The notes under the pieces: model-generated
The model's input: only the letters and a program-made list of their open reading frames with translations
Databases searched by the model: none
What the model was told of the DNA's origin: nothing
Translations under genes and position numbers: made by a program
DNA from: Roseovarius sp. EL26
GTDB taxonomy: Bacteria > Pseudomonadota > Alphaproteobacteria > Rhodobacterales > Rhodobacteraceae
Length of the DNA stretch: 64,000 nucleotides
Direction: 5' to 3'
NCBI RefSeq assembly: GCF_900327775.1
Contig: NZ_OUMZ01000007.1
Coordinates: 607,606-671,605 of the forward strand
Part shown: one piece after another, positions 38,443-48,252 of the stretch
Numbering within the stretch: position 1 is the stretch's first letter
Layout of the letters: each line of letters begins with the position of its first letter

Positions 38443-39072
38443 ATGTTTGATCTGGGCTTTATGGAGCTGCTGGTCATCGGCGTGGTTGCATTGATCGTCG
38501 TTGGCCCCAAGGATCTGCCGGGCATGTTCCGCACGGTTGGTAATTTCGTGGGCAAGGCCAAGGGCATGGCGCGCGAGTTTAGCCGTGCGATGAATGATGC
38601 AGCTGATGACAGTGGGATGAATGAAGTGGGCAAGATGCTGAAGACGGCATCAAACCCAATCCGTACCGTTGCGGATGAGGTCAAATCATCGACTGAAGGC
38701 TTTGTGCAGCAGACCATGAACAGCGGCAAGCCCAAGGATGACGCAGGTAAGGTTGATCCTGAACGCCAGGGAAAAGCCGACAAGATCAAAGCCAAAGCTG
38801 CCGAAAAAGCGACCGAGCGTAAGGCGGCAGAAGCTGCAAAAGCGGCTGAAGATAAGCCTGTGAAAAAGGCAGCGCCTAAGAAGGCTGCTGCAAAAACGGC
38901 AAGCAAATCGACGACTGCAAAGCCCAAGGCGGCTGCGAAGAAGCCCGCAGCTGCAAAAACCGCAACAAAGAAGCCTGCGGCAAAAACCAGTGCAGCCAAG
39001 ACGGTTGCCAAATCAGCGGCCAAGAAGCCCGCCGCAAAAAAGACCACAAAACCTGCCGAGGATAAGGCATGA
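38443..39072 (+). CDS. tatB: Sec-independent translocase subunit TatB with Lys/Ala-rich tail
   Basis: A 209-residue receptor subunit. The N-terminus [20 protein letters not shown] with the conserved Glu and the GPKDLPGM hinge is typical TatB. The C-terminal 80 residues are a low-complexity Lys/Ala/Pro tail with repeated KKPAAK and KKAA units, like histone H1. The stop overlaps the tatC start by four bases. Confidence 0.94.
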   Translation: MFDLGFMELLVIGVVALIVVGPKDLPGMFRTVGNFVGKAKGMAREFSRAMNDAADDSGMNEVGKMLKTASNPIRTVADEVKSSTEGFVQQTMNSGKPKDDAGKVDPERQGKADKIKAKAAEKATERKAAEAAKAAEDKPVKKAAPKKAAAKTASKSTTAKPKAAAKKPAAAKTATKKPAAKTSAAKTVAKSAAKKPAAKKTTKPAEDKA

Positions 39073-39986
39073 GCCACAGCGACGAGATTGAAGACTCCAG
39101 CGCGCCGCTGATTGAGCATCTGACCGAACTGCGTAACCGCCTGATCCACAGCGTTGTGGCGTTTATTATCGGGATGGTGATTTGTTTTACTGTTGCAACG
39201 CCGATCTTTAATTTTTTGACCGCGCCCTTGTGTTCGGTTCTGGCCGAACGCGGGCAAGACTGTGATCTGATCTTTATCAGCCCGCAGGAAGGCTTCTTTG
39301 TTGCGATTAAAGTCTCGCTATTGGGCGGCTTTATTCTGGCGTTTCCATATATTGCCAACCAGATGTGGCGTTTTGTGGCGCCGGGCTTGTACAAAAATGA
39401 AAAAGGCGCGTTTTTGCCGTTTCTCGTTGCGTCGCCATTTATGTTTATTCTGGGGGCGTCATTTGCATTTTATGTTGTGACACCATTGGCTTATGACTTC
39501 TTCCTTGGGTTCCAACAGTTTGGCCAAGAGGGTGAAGCTGTTGTTGGCGAAGAAGTGACCCAGGGGCTGTCTGTTGTATTCCAAGGCTCCGCGCAGGAAT
39601 ATCTGAACCTGACGATCAAGTTCATCGTGGCCTTTGGCCTTTGTTTCCAATTGCCGGTGCTGCTGACCCTGATGGGTAAGGCGGGACTGGTGACTGCACC
39701 GGGCCTGCGCAGCGTGCGTAAATACGCGGTGGTGGGCATTCTTGTGCTGGCCGCTTTGGTGACACCGCCCGATGTGATCACGCAGGTGATCTTGTTCGTT
39801 GTGGTTTACGGTCTTTATGAGATTTCGATTTTCCTTGTTCAACGGGTTGAGCGCGAACGTGAGAAAAAACTGCGTGCCGAGGGCCTGTGGTTCGATGATG
39901 ACGAGGACGACGACGCTGAAGCTGAAGCCGAGGACGAAGACGATCAGGGGGATGTGATGGATCTACCCGAGGACCCCAAACCATGA
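39069..39986 (+). CDS. tatC: Sec-independent translocase subunit TatC with acidic tail
   Basis: The 305-residue Tat receptor core with six membrane helices. The N-terminal signal-peptide-binding motif [12 protein letters not shown] is present, as are [13 protein letters not shown] and [16 protein letters not shown] segments (here [13 protein letters not shown]). The last 30 residues (276-305) are almost all Asp/Glu. This tail is opposite in charge to the TatB tail. It overlaps the next gene by four bases. Confidence 0.95.
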   Translation: MSHSDEIEDSSAPLIEHLTELRNRLIHSVVAFIIGMVICFTVATPIFNFLTAPLCSVLAERGQDCDLIFISPQEGFFVAIKVSLLGGFILAFPYIANQMWRFVAPGLYKNEKGAFLPFLVASPFMFILGASFAFYVVTPLAYDFFLGFQQFGQEGEAVVGEEVTQGLSVVFQGSAQEYLNLTIKFIVAFGLCFQLPVLLTLMGKAGLVTAPGLRSVRKYAVVGILVLAALVTPPDVITQVILFVVVYGLYEISIFLVQRVEREREKKLRAEGLWFDDDEDDDAEAEAEDEDDQGDVMDLPEDPKP

Positions 39987-40819
39987 GCGACCCGCTGAAG
40001 CGGATTGCAGCGGCGCTGGAACGGATGAGCCCGGCGGCGTTGTCCGCCCCGGACTTTGCCGCAGCTGATGCCTTTGTTTGGCATGTGGAACCGGACCGGC
40101 TGGAGCCTGTGGCGCAGGTCAGCAGGGTGGATATGGCGCTTTTGGTTGGCATCAACCGATCACGAGATACATTGCTGGAGAACACCCGCCAGTTTGCCCG
40201 TGGCTTGCCCGCCAACAACGCGCTTTTGTGGGGCGCGCGGGGGATGGGTAAATCATCGCTGGTCAAAGCGGTGCACGCTGCGGTGCGGGCCGAAAACCTG
40301 CCGCTGAAACTGGTTGAACTGCAGCGCGAAGATATGAGCAGTGTCGGGCGTTTGTTGAACCACCTGCGCGGAGCGGAAGAGCGGTTTGTGCTGTTTTGTG
40401 ACGACCTGAGCTTTAGCCATGATGACCAGCATTACAAATCACTTAAGGCGGTGCTGGACGGCGGCATTGAGGGCCGGCCAGAAAATGTGGTGTTCTATGC
40501 GACCTCTAATCGCCGTCACCTGATGCCGCGTGATATGATCGAGAATGAGCGCTCAAGTGCGATCAACCCGTCTGAGGCGGTTGAGGAAAAGGTGTCATTG
40601 TCGGATCGCTTTGGCCTGTGGCTGGGCTTTCACCCCTGTGATCAGGATGAATATCTGGCGATGATCAGGGGCTATTGTGATGCGCATGGTGTTGCTATTG
40701 ACGATGAAACCTTGCGTGCTGAGGCGATCGAATGGCAGGCCACACGTGGCGCGCGCTCAGGCCGGGTGGCGTGGCAGTATTTCACCGATCTGGCTGGACG
40801 TCAGGGCGTGACGGTTTAA
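39983..40819 (+). CDS. DUF815 AAA-like ATPase
   Basis: A 278-residue ATPase of the DUF815 family. Walker A is LLWGARGMGKSSLVKAVHAA near residue 75 and Walker B is FVLFCDDLSF, followed by VVFYATSNRRHLMPRDM (sensor 1). The family fold is AAA+-like and its role is unknown. Translational coupling to tatC (ATGA overlap) is seen directly; a link to protein export is only inferred. It ends before a convergent ATP-grasp gene. Confidence 0.85.
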   Translation: MSDPLKRIAAALERMSPAALSAPDFAAADAFVWHVEPDRLEPVAQVSRVDMALLVGINRSRDTLLENTRQFARGLPANNALLWGARGMGKSSLVKAVHAAVRAENLPLKLVELQREDMSSVGRLLNHLRGAEERFVLFCDDLSFSHDDQHYKSLKAVLDGGIEGRPENVVFYATSNRRHLMPRDMIENERSSAINPSEAVEEKVSLSDRFGLWLGFHPCDQDEYLAMIRGYCDAHGVAIDDETLRAEAIEWQATRGARSGRVAWQYFTDLAGRQGVTV

Positions 40820-40848
40820 CCCGACACGCAATACGGCTCTTCATCATT

Positions 40849-40901
40849 CCCTAAATACTTTGGGGGAATTGGCCACAGGTCAAAGGGGCAATGCCCCAAA
40901 A
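40849..40901. terminator. Hairpin repeat between convergent genes
   Basis: AAATACTTTGGGGG is followed by a GGGGC-AAT-GCCCC stem (40885-40897). It resembles the repeat at 11797-11827. Lying between two convergent stops, it may end both transcripts. Confidence 0.5.
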
Positions 40902-40903
40902 CC

Positions 40904-42205
40904 CTACGCCACCCAATAGTCTGGATAGTCAGAGCCTTCTTGCGCCTGTAAATAGATCTTTGCACGAATCTCACGTTCTTTCGCGATCAGTTCCTGTGCT
41001 GTGCGCCCGGTGATCCAGATCTGCTGCAACATCGCACCGGCGGCGGTCATGTCACCGGCGGTCAACGTGTCATTACGTTGCTTGGTGTGGCGGATCAGGA
41101 TGCCCTCGTTTTGTTCCAAATGATCGACGTAAGCATAGTTCAGAATATCACTGACTTGCCCAGTCTGTTTGGCGGTGATCAGAACGATCAGTGTATAGTT
41201 GTGATCTTCGCCTGCGCGCCATTTGCGCCAGGGGGTATCGGGTAGTTTGCCGCCATCTGCCACAAGGCTGAGGTTGTCTTCGAACAGGGACGACCCAAAC
41301 GAATAGACATAGTTATAGTGATAGCTATGCGCGGCGCGGGGGTTGATCTCGGTCAGGGCGATGGTGCCGTCGGGCATGATCCAGAACTCAAGATTGAAGA
41401 ACTGATTGTGATAGCCCAGATCGGACATCCGACCCATGTAGTCGTTGACCCAAGCCTCGATCTGGCTGGTTTGCTCGGCCGACAATGACAGGGGCGGGGT
41501 CAGATACCCCAATGCCTGATGGTTGGAAAAATACACCTCTTCGGTCAGGGCATAGTGCACGACTTCGCCGGTGGCGGTGATATAGCCCTCGTAGCAGTAT
41601 TCAATCGCCGTATTCATATCGACCAGATGTTCGGCGATAAACGGCGGCACGACGGGGGGTATTTGTTCGGCTGGGATGCCCTTTGAGAATGTCTCGTTCT
41701 GAAAGGCGATCAGGTCTTGCAAGGCGGTATCAGCACGATAATCAGCCAGAACGGCGCGTAGATCATCGGGGGTTTTGACCTTGAAGATCCCACGTCCCAA
41801 CGACAGTGAGGTGTTTTTCAGCATGAACGGCCATTCAGCGATCTTTGCGATGATATCGTCATCGCTTTCAGACAGCGGATCTATTGGGGCAAACCAGAAT
41901 GGGTCGGCCTCGAGCGTGCGCATCAGATATTTGTTCATGCAATACAAAAACGCCAGACGGGAAATTGTTGGATTGCCAAGGCGTTCGTTGATCAAGATAT
42001 GATGAAAGGCGTCTTTTTGGGCAAACCCTGCCACGGCCTGAATGCCTTCGGCTTGACAGTGAGTGACGACGTCATCAATTTCAGCGGCATCCCACGTTTC
42101 AGGCGTCAGGATACGCACGTCCAAGCGGTTACGCATATCCGCAATTGCATCTTGCATATAGGCTTGGGGGTTGAGAAACCCGATGACTGGTTTGCTTGTG
42201 GTCAT
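40904..42205 (-). CDS. Orphan ATP-grasp ligase
   Basis: A 433-residue protein with an ATP-grasp fold. The nucleotide-binding Lys region is WPFMLKNTSLSLGRGIFKVK, and the Mg/ATP-binding end is FFNLEFWIMPDGTIALTEIN followed by PRAAHSYHYNY, the usual E...E-x-N-P-R signature. Such enzymes join a carboxylate to an amine, thiol or another carboxylate via an acyl-phosphate. No partner biosynthetic gene adjoins it, so the substrates are open: peptide, siderophore or cofactor ligation are all possible. It stands alone between DUF815 and nlpD. Confidence 0.82.
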   Translation of the reverse strand: MTTSKPVIGFLNPQAYMQDAIADMRNRLDVRILTPETWDAAEIDDVVTHCQAEGIQAVAGFAQKDAFHHILINERLGNPTISRLAFLYCMNKYLMRTLEADPFWFAPIDPLSESDDDIIAKIAEWPFMLKNTSLSLGRGIFKVKTPDDLRAVLADYRADTALQDLIAFQNETFSKGIPAEQIPPVVPPFIAEHLVDMNTAIEYCYEGYITATGEVVHYALTEEVYFSNHQALGYLTPPLSLSAEQTSQIEAWVNDYMGRMSDLGYHNQFFNLEFWIMPDGTIALTEINPRAAHSYHYNYVYSFGSSLFEDNLSLVADGGKLPDTPWRKWRAGEDHNYTLIVLITAKQTGQVSDILNYAYVDHLEQNEGILIRHTKQRNDTLTAGDMTAAGAMLQQIWITGRTAQELIAKEREIRAKIYLQAQEGSDYPDYWVA

Positions 42206-42298
42206 GATGTGTCCTCTGAGTTGCTACGTGTGTGCAATACAAAGGGCAATCAGCGCGTGACGGATACGACCATAAAGCCAGCGAATGCGATAAGCGGA

Positions 42299-42321
42299 AA
42301 GGGGGCGTTTGCGGCCCCCTT
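42299..42321 (-). terminator. Terminator after nlpD
   Basis: AAGGGGGC, 7-base loop, GCCCCCTT forms an 8-bp stem nine bases beyond the nlpD stop, followed on the minus strand by TTCCGC. The T run is short. Confidence 0.6.
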
Positions 42322-42330
42322 GCCATAGTC

Positions 42331-43512
42331 TTATTTCAGATAGGGAATTGGGTCGGTGCTGTCGGTGCCTTTACGGATTTCAAAGTGCAGAGCCTCCGCG
42401 CCTTGTTTGCTGATCTGTGCAATTTTCTGGCCGCGGTTGACTGCCCCACCTTTTTTCACCGCAACGGCATCGATGTTGGAATAAACAGTCAGCAAGTTAC
42501 CGGGGTGTTTGATCACGATGATCGAGGTACCGCGGGTGTCTTGCGTGACGGCTGCGACCACGCCATCTGCGGCGCTTTTGACGGCGCTTCCGGCCTTGGC
42601 AGCGATATCGATGCCTTCGTTTTTACCCTTTTCATAATCACGAACGATATTGCCCTGCACTGGGTATCCCATACGGGCCGTGGATTTTGATTGTTCTGCG
42701 CCCAGATCCGGCGCAATGGTGGTGGTCTTAACGGGTTCGGACACGGGGACGGTTTTCTCATCCGGCAAAGGCTTTGACGCACTTGGTGGTGTTGGGGTCG
42801 GGCTACCTGAGCCGGGTGTCGATGTTGTGACCGTGGCCGCACCAGCATCAAAGGGTTCGTTCTTTTTTCCCGGCAGGGCGACAGGGATCATCAGGAACTG
42901 GCCTTCGCGTACGGTGAAGTTGCTATCCAATCCGTTCCATTCCGACAGGCTGCGGACTGAGACATTATAGAGTCGCGCGATGGTAAAGGCGGTTTCGCCG
43001 CGCTCGACCTTGTGGCGGATCGGTTCAACACCAGTTTGCTGTATGGGGCTTGGCGACAGTGTGCTGGTTTTAACCGTTTGTGAATCGGCCTTGTCGATGG
43101 CTGATCCTGCCAATGTGCTGATGTCAACGTTGCCATTCGGCTGGATGGGGCCACCAGAAGGTTCCGCAACACGGCCGGGCAGGGCAAGAACTTCGCCGTC
43201 ACGCAGGTTGTCTTCGGGTTTGACGCCATTGAAACTGGCCAGTTGACTGGCATTGGCGCCAATTCGCGCGGCAAGGCTATTCACAGTGTCGCCGCGTCGG
43301 GCAACAGCGACCTGATATCCGGGGTAAGAGATGATCCCACGCGCGTCCGGTTGCGGGCGATCTGCTGTTGCGCCAAGGGCTGCATTCGATGTGGCGGCAC
43401 CATTACCAACCTGATTGCGAAGGTCCCAATCAAGCGGCTCTTCGCAGGCGGTCAGCGCCAAAAGGGCGGAGCCAGCCAGCATTATGCGGGGGGAAACTCT
43501 GCGGTGGGTCAT
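42331..43512 (-). CDS. nlpD: LysM/M23 lipoprotein, NlpD-like amidase activator
   Basis: A 393-residue outer-membrane lipoprotein (lipobox LTAC after the signal). Two LysM domains follow (VARRGDTVNSLAARIGANAS and VERGETAFTIARLYNVSVRS), then a Pro/Thr-rich linker and a C-terminal LytM/M23 domain. The catalytic zinc ligands look lost: the first motif reads NEGIDIAA where an enzyme has HxxxD, and the last reads EALHFEI where an enzyme has HLHFE. This is the pattern of NlpD, which activates N-acetylmuramoyl amidases instead of cutting. It follows surE-pcm, as in many proteobacteria. Confidence 0.88.
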   Translation of the reverse strand: MTHRRVSPRIMLAGSALLALTACEEPLDWDLRNQVGNGAATSNAALGATADRPQPDARGIISYPGYQVAVARRGDTVNSLAARIGANASQLASFNGVKPEDNLRDGEVLALPGRVAEPSGGPIQPNGNVDISTLAGSAIDKADSQTVKTSTLSPSPIQQTGVEPIRHKVERGETAFTIARLYNVSVRSLSEWNGLDSNFTVREGQFLMIPVALPGKKNEPFDAGAATVTTSTPGSGSPTPTPPSASKPLPDEKTVPVSEPVKTTTIAPDLGAEQSKSTARMGYPVQGNIVRDYEKGKNEGIDIAAKAGSAVKSAADGVVAAVTQDTRGTSIIVIKHPGNLLTVYSNIDAVAVKKGGAVNRGQKIAQISKQGAEALHFEIRKGTDSTDPIPYLK

Positions 43513-43572
43513 CTCGATTAAATCCTCGTCAGTTGCCCCTTATGGATGGGGCTTTGCAGATCGTTATTTTCT

Positions 43573-44229
43573 TTATTCTGTATCGCGTCCCAGACCCTCG
43601 ACCAAGGGCACAAAACGGACCGGGCGTAGCTCGTCATAATCATAGCCGGTTTCGGATCGGGTGACCCTGATCAGGCTTTGAACGGTGTCGGACTGACCGA
43701 CCGGTAAAACCATAATACCCCCGATTTTGAGCTGCGCCAAGAGCGGCCCTGGCGGATCTTCGGCAGCGGCGGTTACAAGGATGCGGTCAAATGGTGCTTG
43801 GTCAGGTAAGCCAAAGCTGCCATCGGCGGTCAATGTGGTGATATTGGTCAGGTCCAGTTGGCGAAAGATTGCCGCCGCTTCAGTGGCCAGACGTTTGAAC
43901 CGATCAACCGTGTAGACCCGGCGGGCCAGTTGGCTGAGGATCGCGGCTTGGTAACCCGAACCGGTGCCAACCTCTAGTACCGTGTCGCGTGGGCTGATTT
44001 TCAGCGCTTGCGTCATCAGGCCTACCACTGATGGCTGGCTGATGGTCTGGCCACAGGCAATGGGCAGTGGCGTGTCTTCATAGGCTCGGTCGGAAAAATG
44101 GCCGCGAATGAATGGTCCACGGTCAACGTGCTCCATTGCGTTGAGGACACGCTTGTCGGTTACCCCTTTGGACCGCAGGGCAAACAGGAACTGCATCTTG
44201 CGTTCGGCAACCTCATTCATAGCGCTCAT
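43573..44229 (-). CDS. pcm: Protein-L-isoaspartate O-methyltransferase
   Basis: A 218-residue SAM-dependent enzyme that repairs isoaspartyl residues in aged proteins. The SAM-binding motif is [20 protein letters not shown], and [19 protein letters not shown] is the family block before it. The start overlaps the surE stop by four bases, which confirms the stress-survival operon surE-pcm. Confidence 0.95.
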   Translation of the reverse strand: MSAMNEVAERKMQFLFALRSKGVTDKRVLNAMEHVDRGPFIRGHFSDRAYEDTPLPIACGQTISQPSVVGLMTQALKISPRDTVLEVGTGSGYQAAILSQLARRVYTVDRFKRLATEAAAIFRQLDLTNITTLTADGSFGLPDQAPFDRILVTAAAEDPPGPLLAQLKIGGIMVLPVGQSDTVQSLIRVTRSETGYDYDELRPVRFVPLVEGLGRDTE

Positions 44230-45011
44230 GTTTCGATCGCCTTGAGAGGGGATAGAATGTCATGGGCTGTCAGGTCGGCGCGCATCGGTGTCACGGAAAT
44301 GTAGCCCTTGAGATTGACGTCTGCATCGGACCCTTCAGAGGTGGGTTGTTGTTGCGGTGCGCCTGTGACCCACAGAAACTTGCGTCCGGAAGGGGAGTTT
44401 TGCGCCTGCACACCAAAGCCCATATCGCGGCGAAAGCCCTGATGGGCGACGCGGATTCCTTGGACATCCTTGGCCGCGACGGGTGGGAAGTTCACGTTGT
44501 AAAAAATGCCGTAATCATCTTTGGTCCAGACGCCGTGATCCAGCAATTGGCGCACGGTTTTCAGTCCATATGCACGGGCGGTTTCAAACTGATCCGCAAG
44601 GCCTTGCGTGGCGGGGCCGTAATATTGGCTGAGCGCGATGGCATCGACACCTTGAAGTGCGGCCTCCATCGCGGCACCGATGGTGCCAGAGTAAACCGCG
44701 TTCTCAGCTGAGTTATTGCCGCGGTTCACACCGGACAGAACCAGATCAGGGCGCGCGTCTTTCATGATGTCATGACAGGCGGCCAGAACGCAGTCTGCGG
44801 GGCTGCCTTGTACGGCGTAGCGGCGCTCGGATACCTGCGAGATCATCATCGGTTGGGTGAAGGAAATGCAGTGGCCAACGCCCGATTGCTCGAACGCGGG
44901 TGCAACAACCCAAACCTCGCCCGTGTCCCCGGCGATGGCAGTGGCGATCTCTTCGAGAACAGCCAGACCGGGGGCATTGATCCCGTCGTCATTGGTGATG
45001 AGGATACGCAC
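44226..45011 (-). CDS. surE: 5'/3'-nucleotidase SurE
   Basis: A 261-residue metal-dependent phosphatase acting on nucleoside monophosphates. The N-terminus [20 protein letters not shown] contains the double-Asp metal site, and [20 protein letters not shown] carries the other ligands. It is the first gene of surE-pcm-nlpD. The 294-base stretch upstream has no supported gene. Confidence 0.96.
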   Translation of the reverse strand: MRILITNDDGINAPGLAVLEEIATAIAGDTGEVWVVAPAFEQSGVGHCISFTQPMMISQVSERRYAVQGSPADCVLAACHDIMKDARPDLVLSGVNRGNNSAENAVYSGTIGAAMEAALQGVDAIALSQYYGPATQGLADQFETARAYGLKTVRQLLDHGVWTKDDYGIFYNVNFPPVAAKDVQGIRVAHQGFRRDMGFGVQAQNSPSGRKFLWVTGAPQQQPTSEGSDADVNLKGYISVTPMRADLTAHDILSPLKAIET

Positions 45012-45305
45012 AGCTTTGTCCCTAAAATACTTGGGCTTTACTAGCTGTGCAGGGCGGAACGGGCAAGTCTGTTGGTTCGCAGATCAAAGTTCTTTAACGG
45101 GTGTGAGAATTTGGCCATCTTATCCCGATCAAGGGCGTTCATCATTGATTGATGCATTGCTCAAGCCATGCCGATGATTTTGAATTTGTTAGCACTGAGA
45201 CAACGAAGTTTCAAACAGTACACATCAGGTAAAAAGAGGCCAATCCAGACCATTACCCATGGATTCACTTGGCCTTTACAGCAAGAGCATAAAGAGAGGT
45301 ATGTG

Positions 45306-45833
45306 CTATTGCACAGTCAGAGTACGGACGGTTTGCAGCTGCCCCAGGGCTTTGACCGCAGCCAGATGCGCATGCAGTTTGCTGGGGTTGATGTGTGGGG
45401 TGAAGAGGCAGTTTGTCGCCTCGCTTAGCACCGGGCGCATTTCGCTGCCGGTGATCTTGTGGTTTTCATATGTCAGATACAGCGCCTCAAGTGTTTCGCC
45501 AGCAGCAGGGCCGCCAAGCATGCAGACGGCTGCGGGGTCCACCGTTTCAATGCCGCCGCTTTGGCCATCATAACTGTAGCTGCGGCGCTGATGATTGATC
45601 CCAGCCAGAAGGTTTTGCGGTAGATCGACCGCTTTGCCGTCAATCTCTAATCTGTATTCATCATCGGCAGAACGCTTGTTGGGGTCAATTTCACTGACGT
45701 AGAGCGCGACGACTTGGACAACCTCGTCATCGACATGGGACTTTAGTTCCAACACGAGATGTAGGTCCTCGGCGACGGCAGGCGTAGTCAGCCCAAGCAA
45801 GAGGGCGGCGGCGAGGCTTTTTGAAACTGACAT
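45306..45833 (-). CDS. Exported protein of unknown function
   Basis: A 175-residue protein with a signal peptide (MSVSKSLAAALLLGLTTPAV, cut after AVA). The mature part is mixed alpha/beta with two Cys (AVCMLGG, TNCLFTP) and no motif I can name. The start at 45833 is preferred because AGGA lies eight bases before it; ATGs at 45842 and 45890 are in frame. It follows the SDR gene on the same strand with about 70 bases between. Confidence 0.6.
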   Translation of the reverse strand: MSVSKSLAAALLLGLTTPAVAEDLHLVLELKSHVDDEVVQVVALYVSEIDPNKRSADDEYRLEIDGKAVDLPQNLLAGINHQRRSYSYDGQSGGIETVDPAAVCMLGGPAAGETLEALYLTYENHKITGSEMRPVLSEATNCLFTPHINPSKLHAHLAAVKALGQLQTVRTLTVQ

Positions 45834-45903
45834 ATTTGGCATCCTGCGATTGTTACCTGCATTAGATGGGGTAACGTGTTCGTGATGCAAGTGGAACCTC
45901 AGG

Positions 45904-46554
45904 TCAGATCTGTGCCAACAGGCGTTTGGCCTCGGATTGCGCGGATGTCAGCGTATCACGGTTTTCACCAGGGAAAAAGCGTGCGCGCACCGCTGTGGGC
46001 ATCGGATTTGGGGTGAGAATATGCACCTTGGGGCCAGATTTGGCATTCTCTGCCTGCCAACTGCGCGCCAGAGCGATTTGCGCGGCTTTGCTGGCACCGT
46101 ATGCGCCAAAGAATTTGTCACCTGTGCAGGGATCATCAAAAAATACTGCCTGACCCTGATCGCCCAACAAAGGCGCGATAAAGGTGATCAGACGGCCGGC
46201 TGCGGTGACATTGCTGGTCAGGGTCTTGTCCCAGTCTTTCATGTCCATATGCGGGGCCGGGGACATTGGTGGCGCATGCACGGCACAGTGGGCCCAGAGA
46301 TCAATGCTGCCCCAACGGTCATAGATTGAGCGGCACAGCTGCGCCATGGCGTCGGGTTGGTTGATGTCCATCGGTGCAAGGGTTGCCTGACCACCAGAAG
46401 CCTGAATGCGGTCGTCCAGCTCTTCCAGCGCGCCAGTGGTACGGGCCACGGCAACAACGTGATGCGTCTTGGCCAGATCTTCGGCCAATGCGGCGCCCAA
46501 ACCACGGGATGCCCCAGTGACGAGGGCGATTTTTGATGTGCTCTGATCAGTCAT
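45904..46554 (-). CDS. SDR-family oxidoreductase
   Basis: A 216-residue short-chain dehydrogenase. The cofactor motif VTGASRGLGAALAEDLAKTH starts near residue 13. The active site YGASKAAQIALARSW has the usual Tyr-x3-Lys. A Ser/Thr of the triad is not obvious: the position before it reads AVFFDDPCTGDKF. The substrate is unknown. The 276 bases upstream toward the histidine kinase hold nothing recognisable. Confidence 0.85.
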   Translation of the reverse strand: MTDQSTSKIALVTGASRGLGAALAEDLAKTHHVVAVARTTGALEELDDRIQASGGQATLAPMDINQPDAMAQLCRSIYDRWGSIDLWAHCAVHAPPMSPAPHMDMKDWDKTLTSNVTAAGRLITFIAPLLGDQGQAVFFDDPCTGDKFFGAYGASKAAQIALARSWQAENAKSGPKVHILTPNPMPTAVRARFFPGENRDTLTSAQSEAKRLLAQI

Positions 46555-46830
46555 AAACGGGGGATTTCATTCCTGCGGCCATAAATCAAGAGGTATTGCT
46601 GGGCTTTTGCAGGCCTGCGACAAAAAATATCTCTTTAAGCGGAAAGCAAGGCTAATCGGGGTGAATGATGACGGAAAGTTACCGCGTTGACGCACGCTAA
46701 GCAGACGCAACTGAACTTCGCTGCGATGAGTTCAACGGCGGTTTTCTGATGTGGTCGAGACATAGGCATTCGGCATACTCGGATTGAGGTGATTACATAA
46801 CACCGGTGAAATGCTGCGCTTTGCACTAAT

Positions 46831-48252
46831 TCATTTGAAGGTGCCGCTTCGCGGCAATATAACCTGAGCGATCAGCCCTCCTTCGGTGTGGTTGCGGAGA
46901 ACAACGTCTCCGCCATGGAGGCGAACAAGGTTGCGCGCAATCGAGAGACCCAAGCCCGTACCGCCGGTTTCTGGGTTTCGGGATGTGTCGCCCCGAAAGA
47001 ACGGCTCAAAAACCTGTTCGAGAAGAGTATCCGGCAGACCGGGACCAGTGTCTGTTACGGTCAAGCGGAATTCGCGCTCGGAAGCATCTAGCAATATCTC
47101 GGCCGTTTCACCGTATTTGAGGGCATTTTCGACGATGTTCCTTAGTGCACGACGCATCTGAACCTGACGAATATCCGCCATTGCGCCTTCGGTGAACGCA
47201 GTTGAAATGAAACTGACCTTTGACGCGTCGTAGTCCTTGATCAGATCAGCCACAAATTCGGAAAAGTACAACGTCTGCGGCTGCTCTTTTGTTGCATCCA
47301 ACCGGGCAAATGCCAATGTAGATTGGCTCATAGTGCTAATCTCTACGATACCCTGAATCAGCGACTCGCGAATGTCTGGATCTTCCACCATTTCTGCTTG
47401 CAGGCGCATGCCGGTCAGTGGGCTGGCAATATCATGTGAAATCGCGGCTAACATCCGGGTGCGATCTTCAACAAAGTCGCGAATGCGGCGCGCCATGACA
47501 TTTAGTGCCCGCGCGGCCTGACGGGTCTCCAGCGGGCCGGTTTCGGGTATTTCTTCGAACTTCCAGTTACCGTGTCCGATGCGTTCAGCAAATTGCGCCA
47601 AATTGCGAATTGGTCCAACCAATTGCCGAATAATCAGGATCAACAATGGCACAATACTGAGCGCAATAAGACTCACAAACAGGGGATCCGGACCGACGCT
47701 CCAAGGTGTGATCTCAGTATCAAATTCAGCGGTCGGCGTCAGAATGCGCAGCCAGGCTCCGGGACGGATTTGAGCTTCAACCAATAGATTTTCCTCGGCC
47801 ACACCAAAACCGTATACCACCCTGTCAGGCGCAGAAAGGATGGCTTCATAGTCACCCAGATCATACGGGACAAAACCTGTTACAGTGATGTCCTCTACCC
47901 CATTAATTGGGGTAAGCACTTGCATAAGGGCAGTTGCGCCTTGTGTTACTGGAAAGCCTTCATACTCAGCTAGAGAACTTGTATCCTGCGCCAACCAAGC
48001 GTGAAAATCCTGCCCATTGGCAATACTCAATATTGATATGGTTTGTGTTTCGGGCGCATCGCGCAATGTTTCGATTAACCGCTGCACGCGAGCCTGTTGT
48101 TGTGCGGCATATCTGGCTTGATCCTTGTCCCAGAAATCCTTTTCAAAGGCCGCAAAAATTAACCAACTCAACGCAAATTGCGCTGCGACCACGACAGCAA
48201 CCACCGGCAGGATTATTCGCCAGGCAAGACGATCTGGCCAAAGACCTCTCAT
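46831..48252 (-). CDS. Sensor histidine kinase (EnvZ-like)
   Basis: A 473-residue inner-membrane sensor. A first helix (IILPVVAVVVAAQFALSWLI) and a second (LFVSLIALSIVPLLILII) enclose a periplasmic sensor domain of about 160 residues. HAMP follows, then the phospho-acceptor in AAISHDIASPLTGMRLQ (His 273 from this start). The ATPase has N box ENALKYG, DTGPGLPDTLLEQVFEPFFR and GGTGLGLSIARNLV. Its start overlaps the regulator stop (ATGA). It is likely to work with the regulator on the divergent deiminase-RND genes. Confidence 0.92.
   Translation of the reverse strand: MRGLWPDRLAWRIILPVVAVVVAAQFALSWLIFAAFEKDFWDKDQARYAAQQQARVQRLIETLRDAPETQTISILSIANGQDFHAWLAQDTSSLAEYEGFPVTQGATALMQVLTPINGVEDITVTGFVPYDLGDYEAILSAPDRVVYGFGVAEENLLVEAQIRPGAWLRILTPTAEFDTEITPWSVGPDPLFVSLIALSIVPLLILIIRQLVGPIRNLAQFAERIGHGNWKFEEIPETGPLETRQAARALNVMARRIRDFVEDRTRMLAAISHDIASPLTGMRLQAEMVEDPDIRESLIQGIVEISTMSQSTLAFARLDATKEQPQTLYFSEFVADLIKDYDASKVSFISTAFTEGAMADIRQVQMRRALRNIVENALKYGETAEILLDASEREFRLTVTDTGPGLPDTLLEQVFEPFFRGDTSRNPETGGTGLGLSIARNLVRLHGGDVVLRNHTEGGLIAQVILPRSGTFK

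Noticed and set aside
38443..39072. Lys/Ala-rich tail as a histone H1-like fusion
   Set aside because: The N-terminus is clear TatB and the tail is low-complexity; such tails occur on many TatB and need no DNA-binding role.
46635..46826. A 63-residue minus-strand open frame upstream of the SDR gene
   Set aside because: No ribosome-binding site, no recognisable sequence and odd residue composition.
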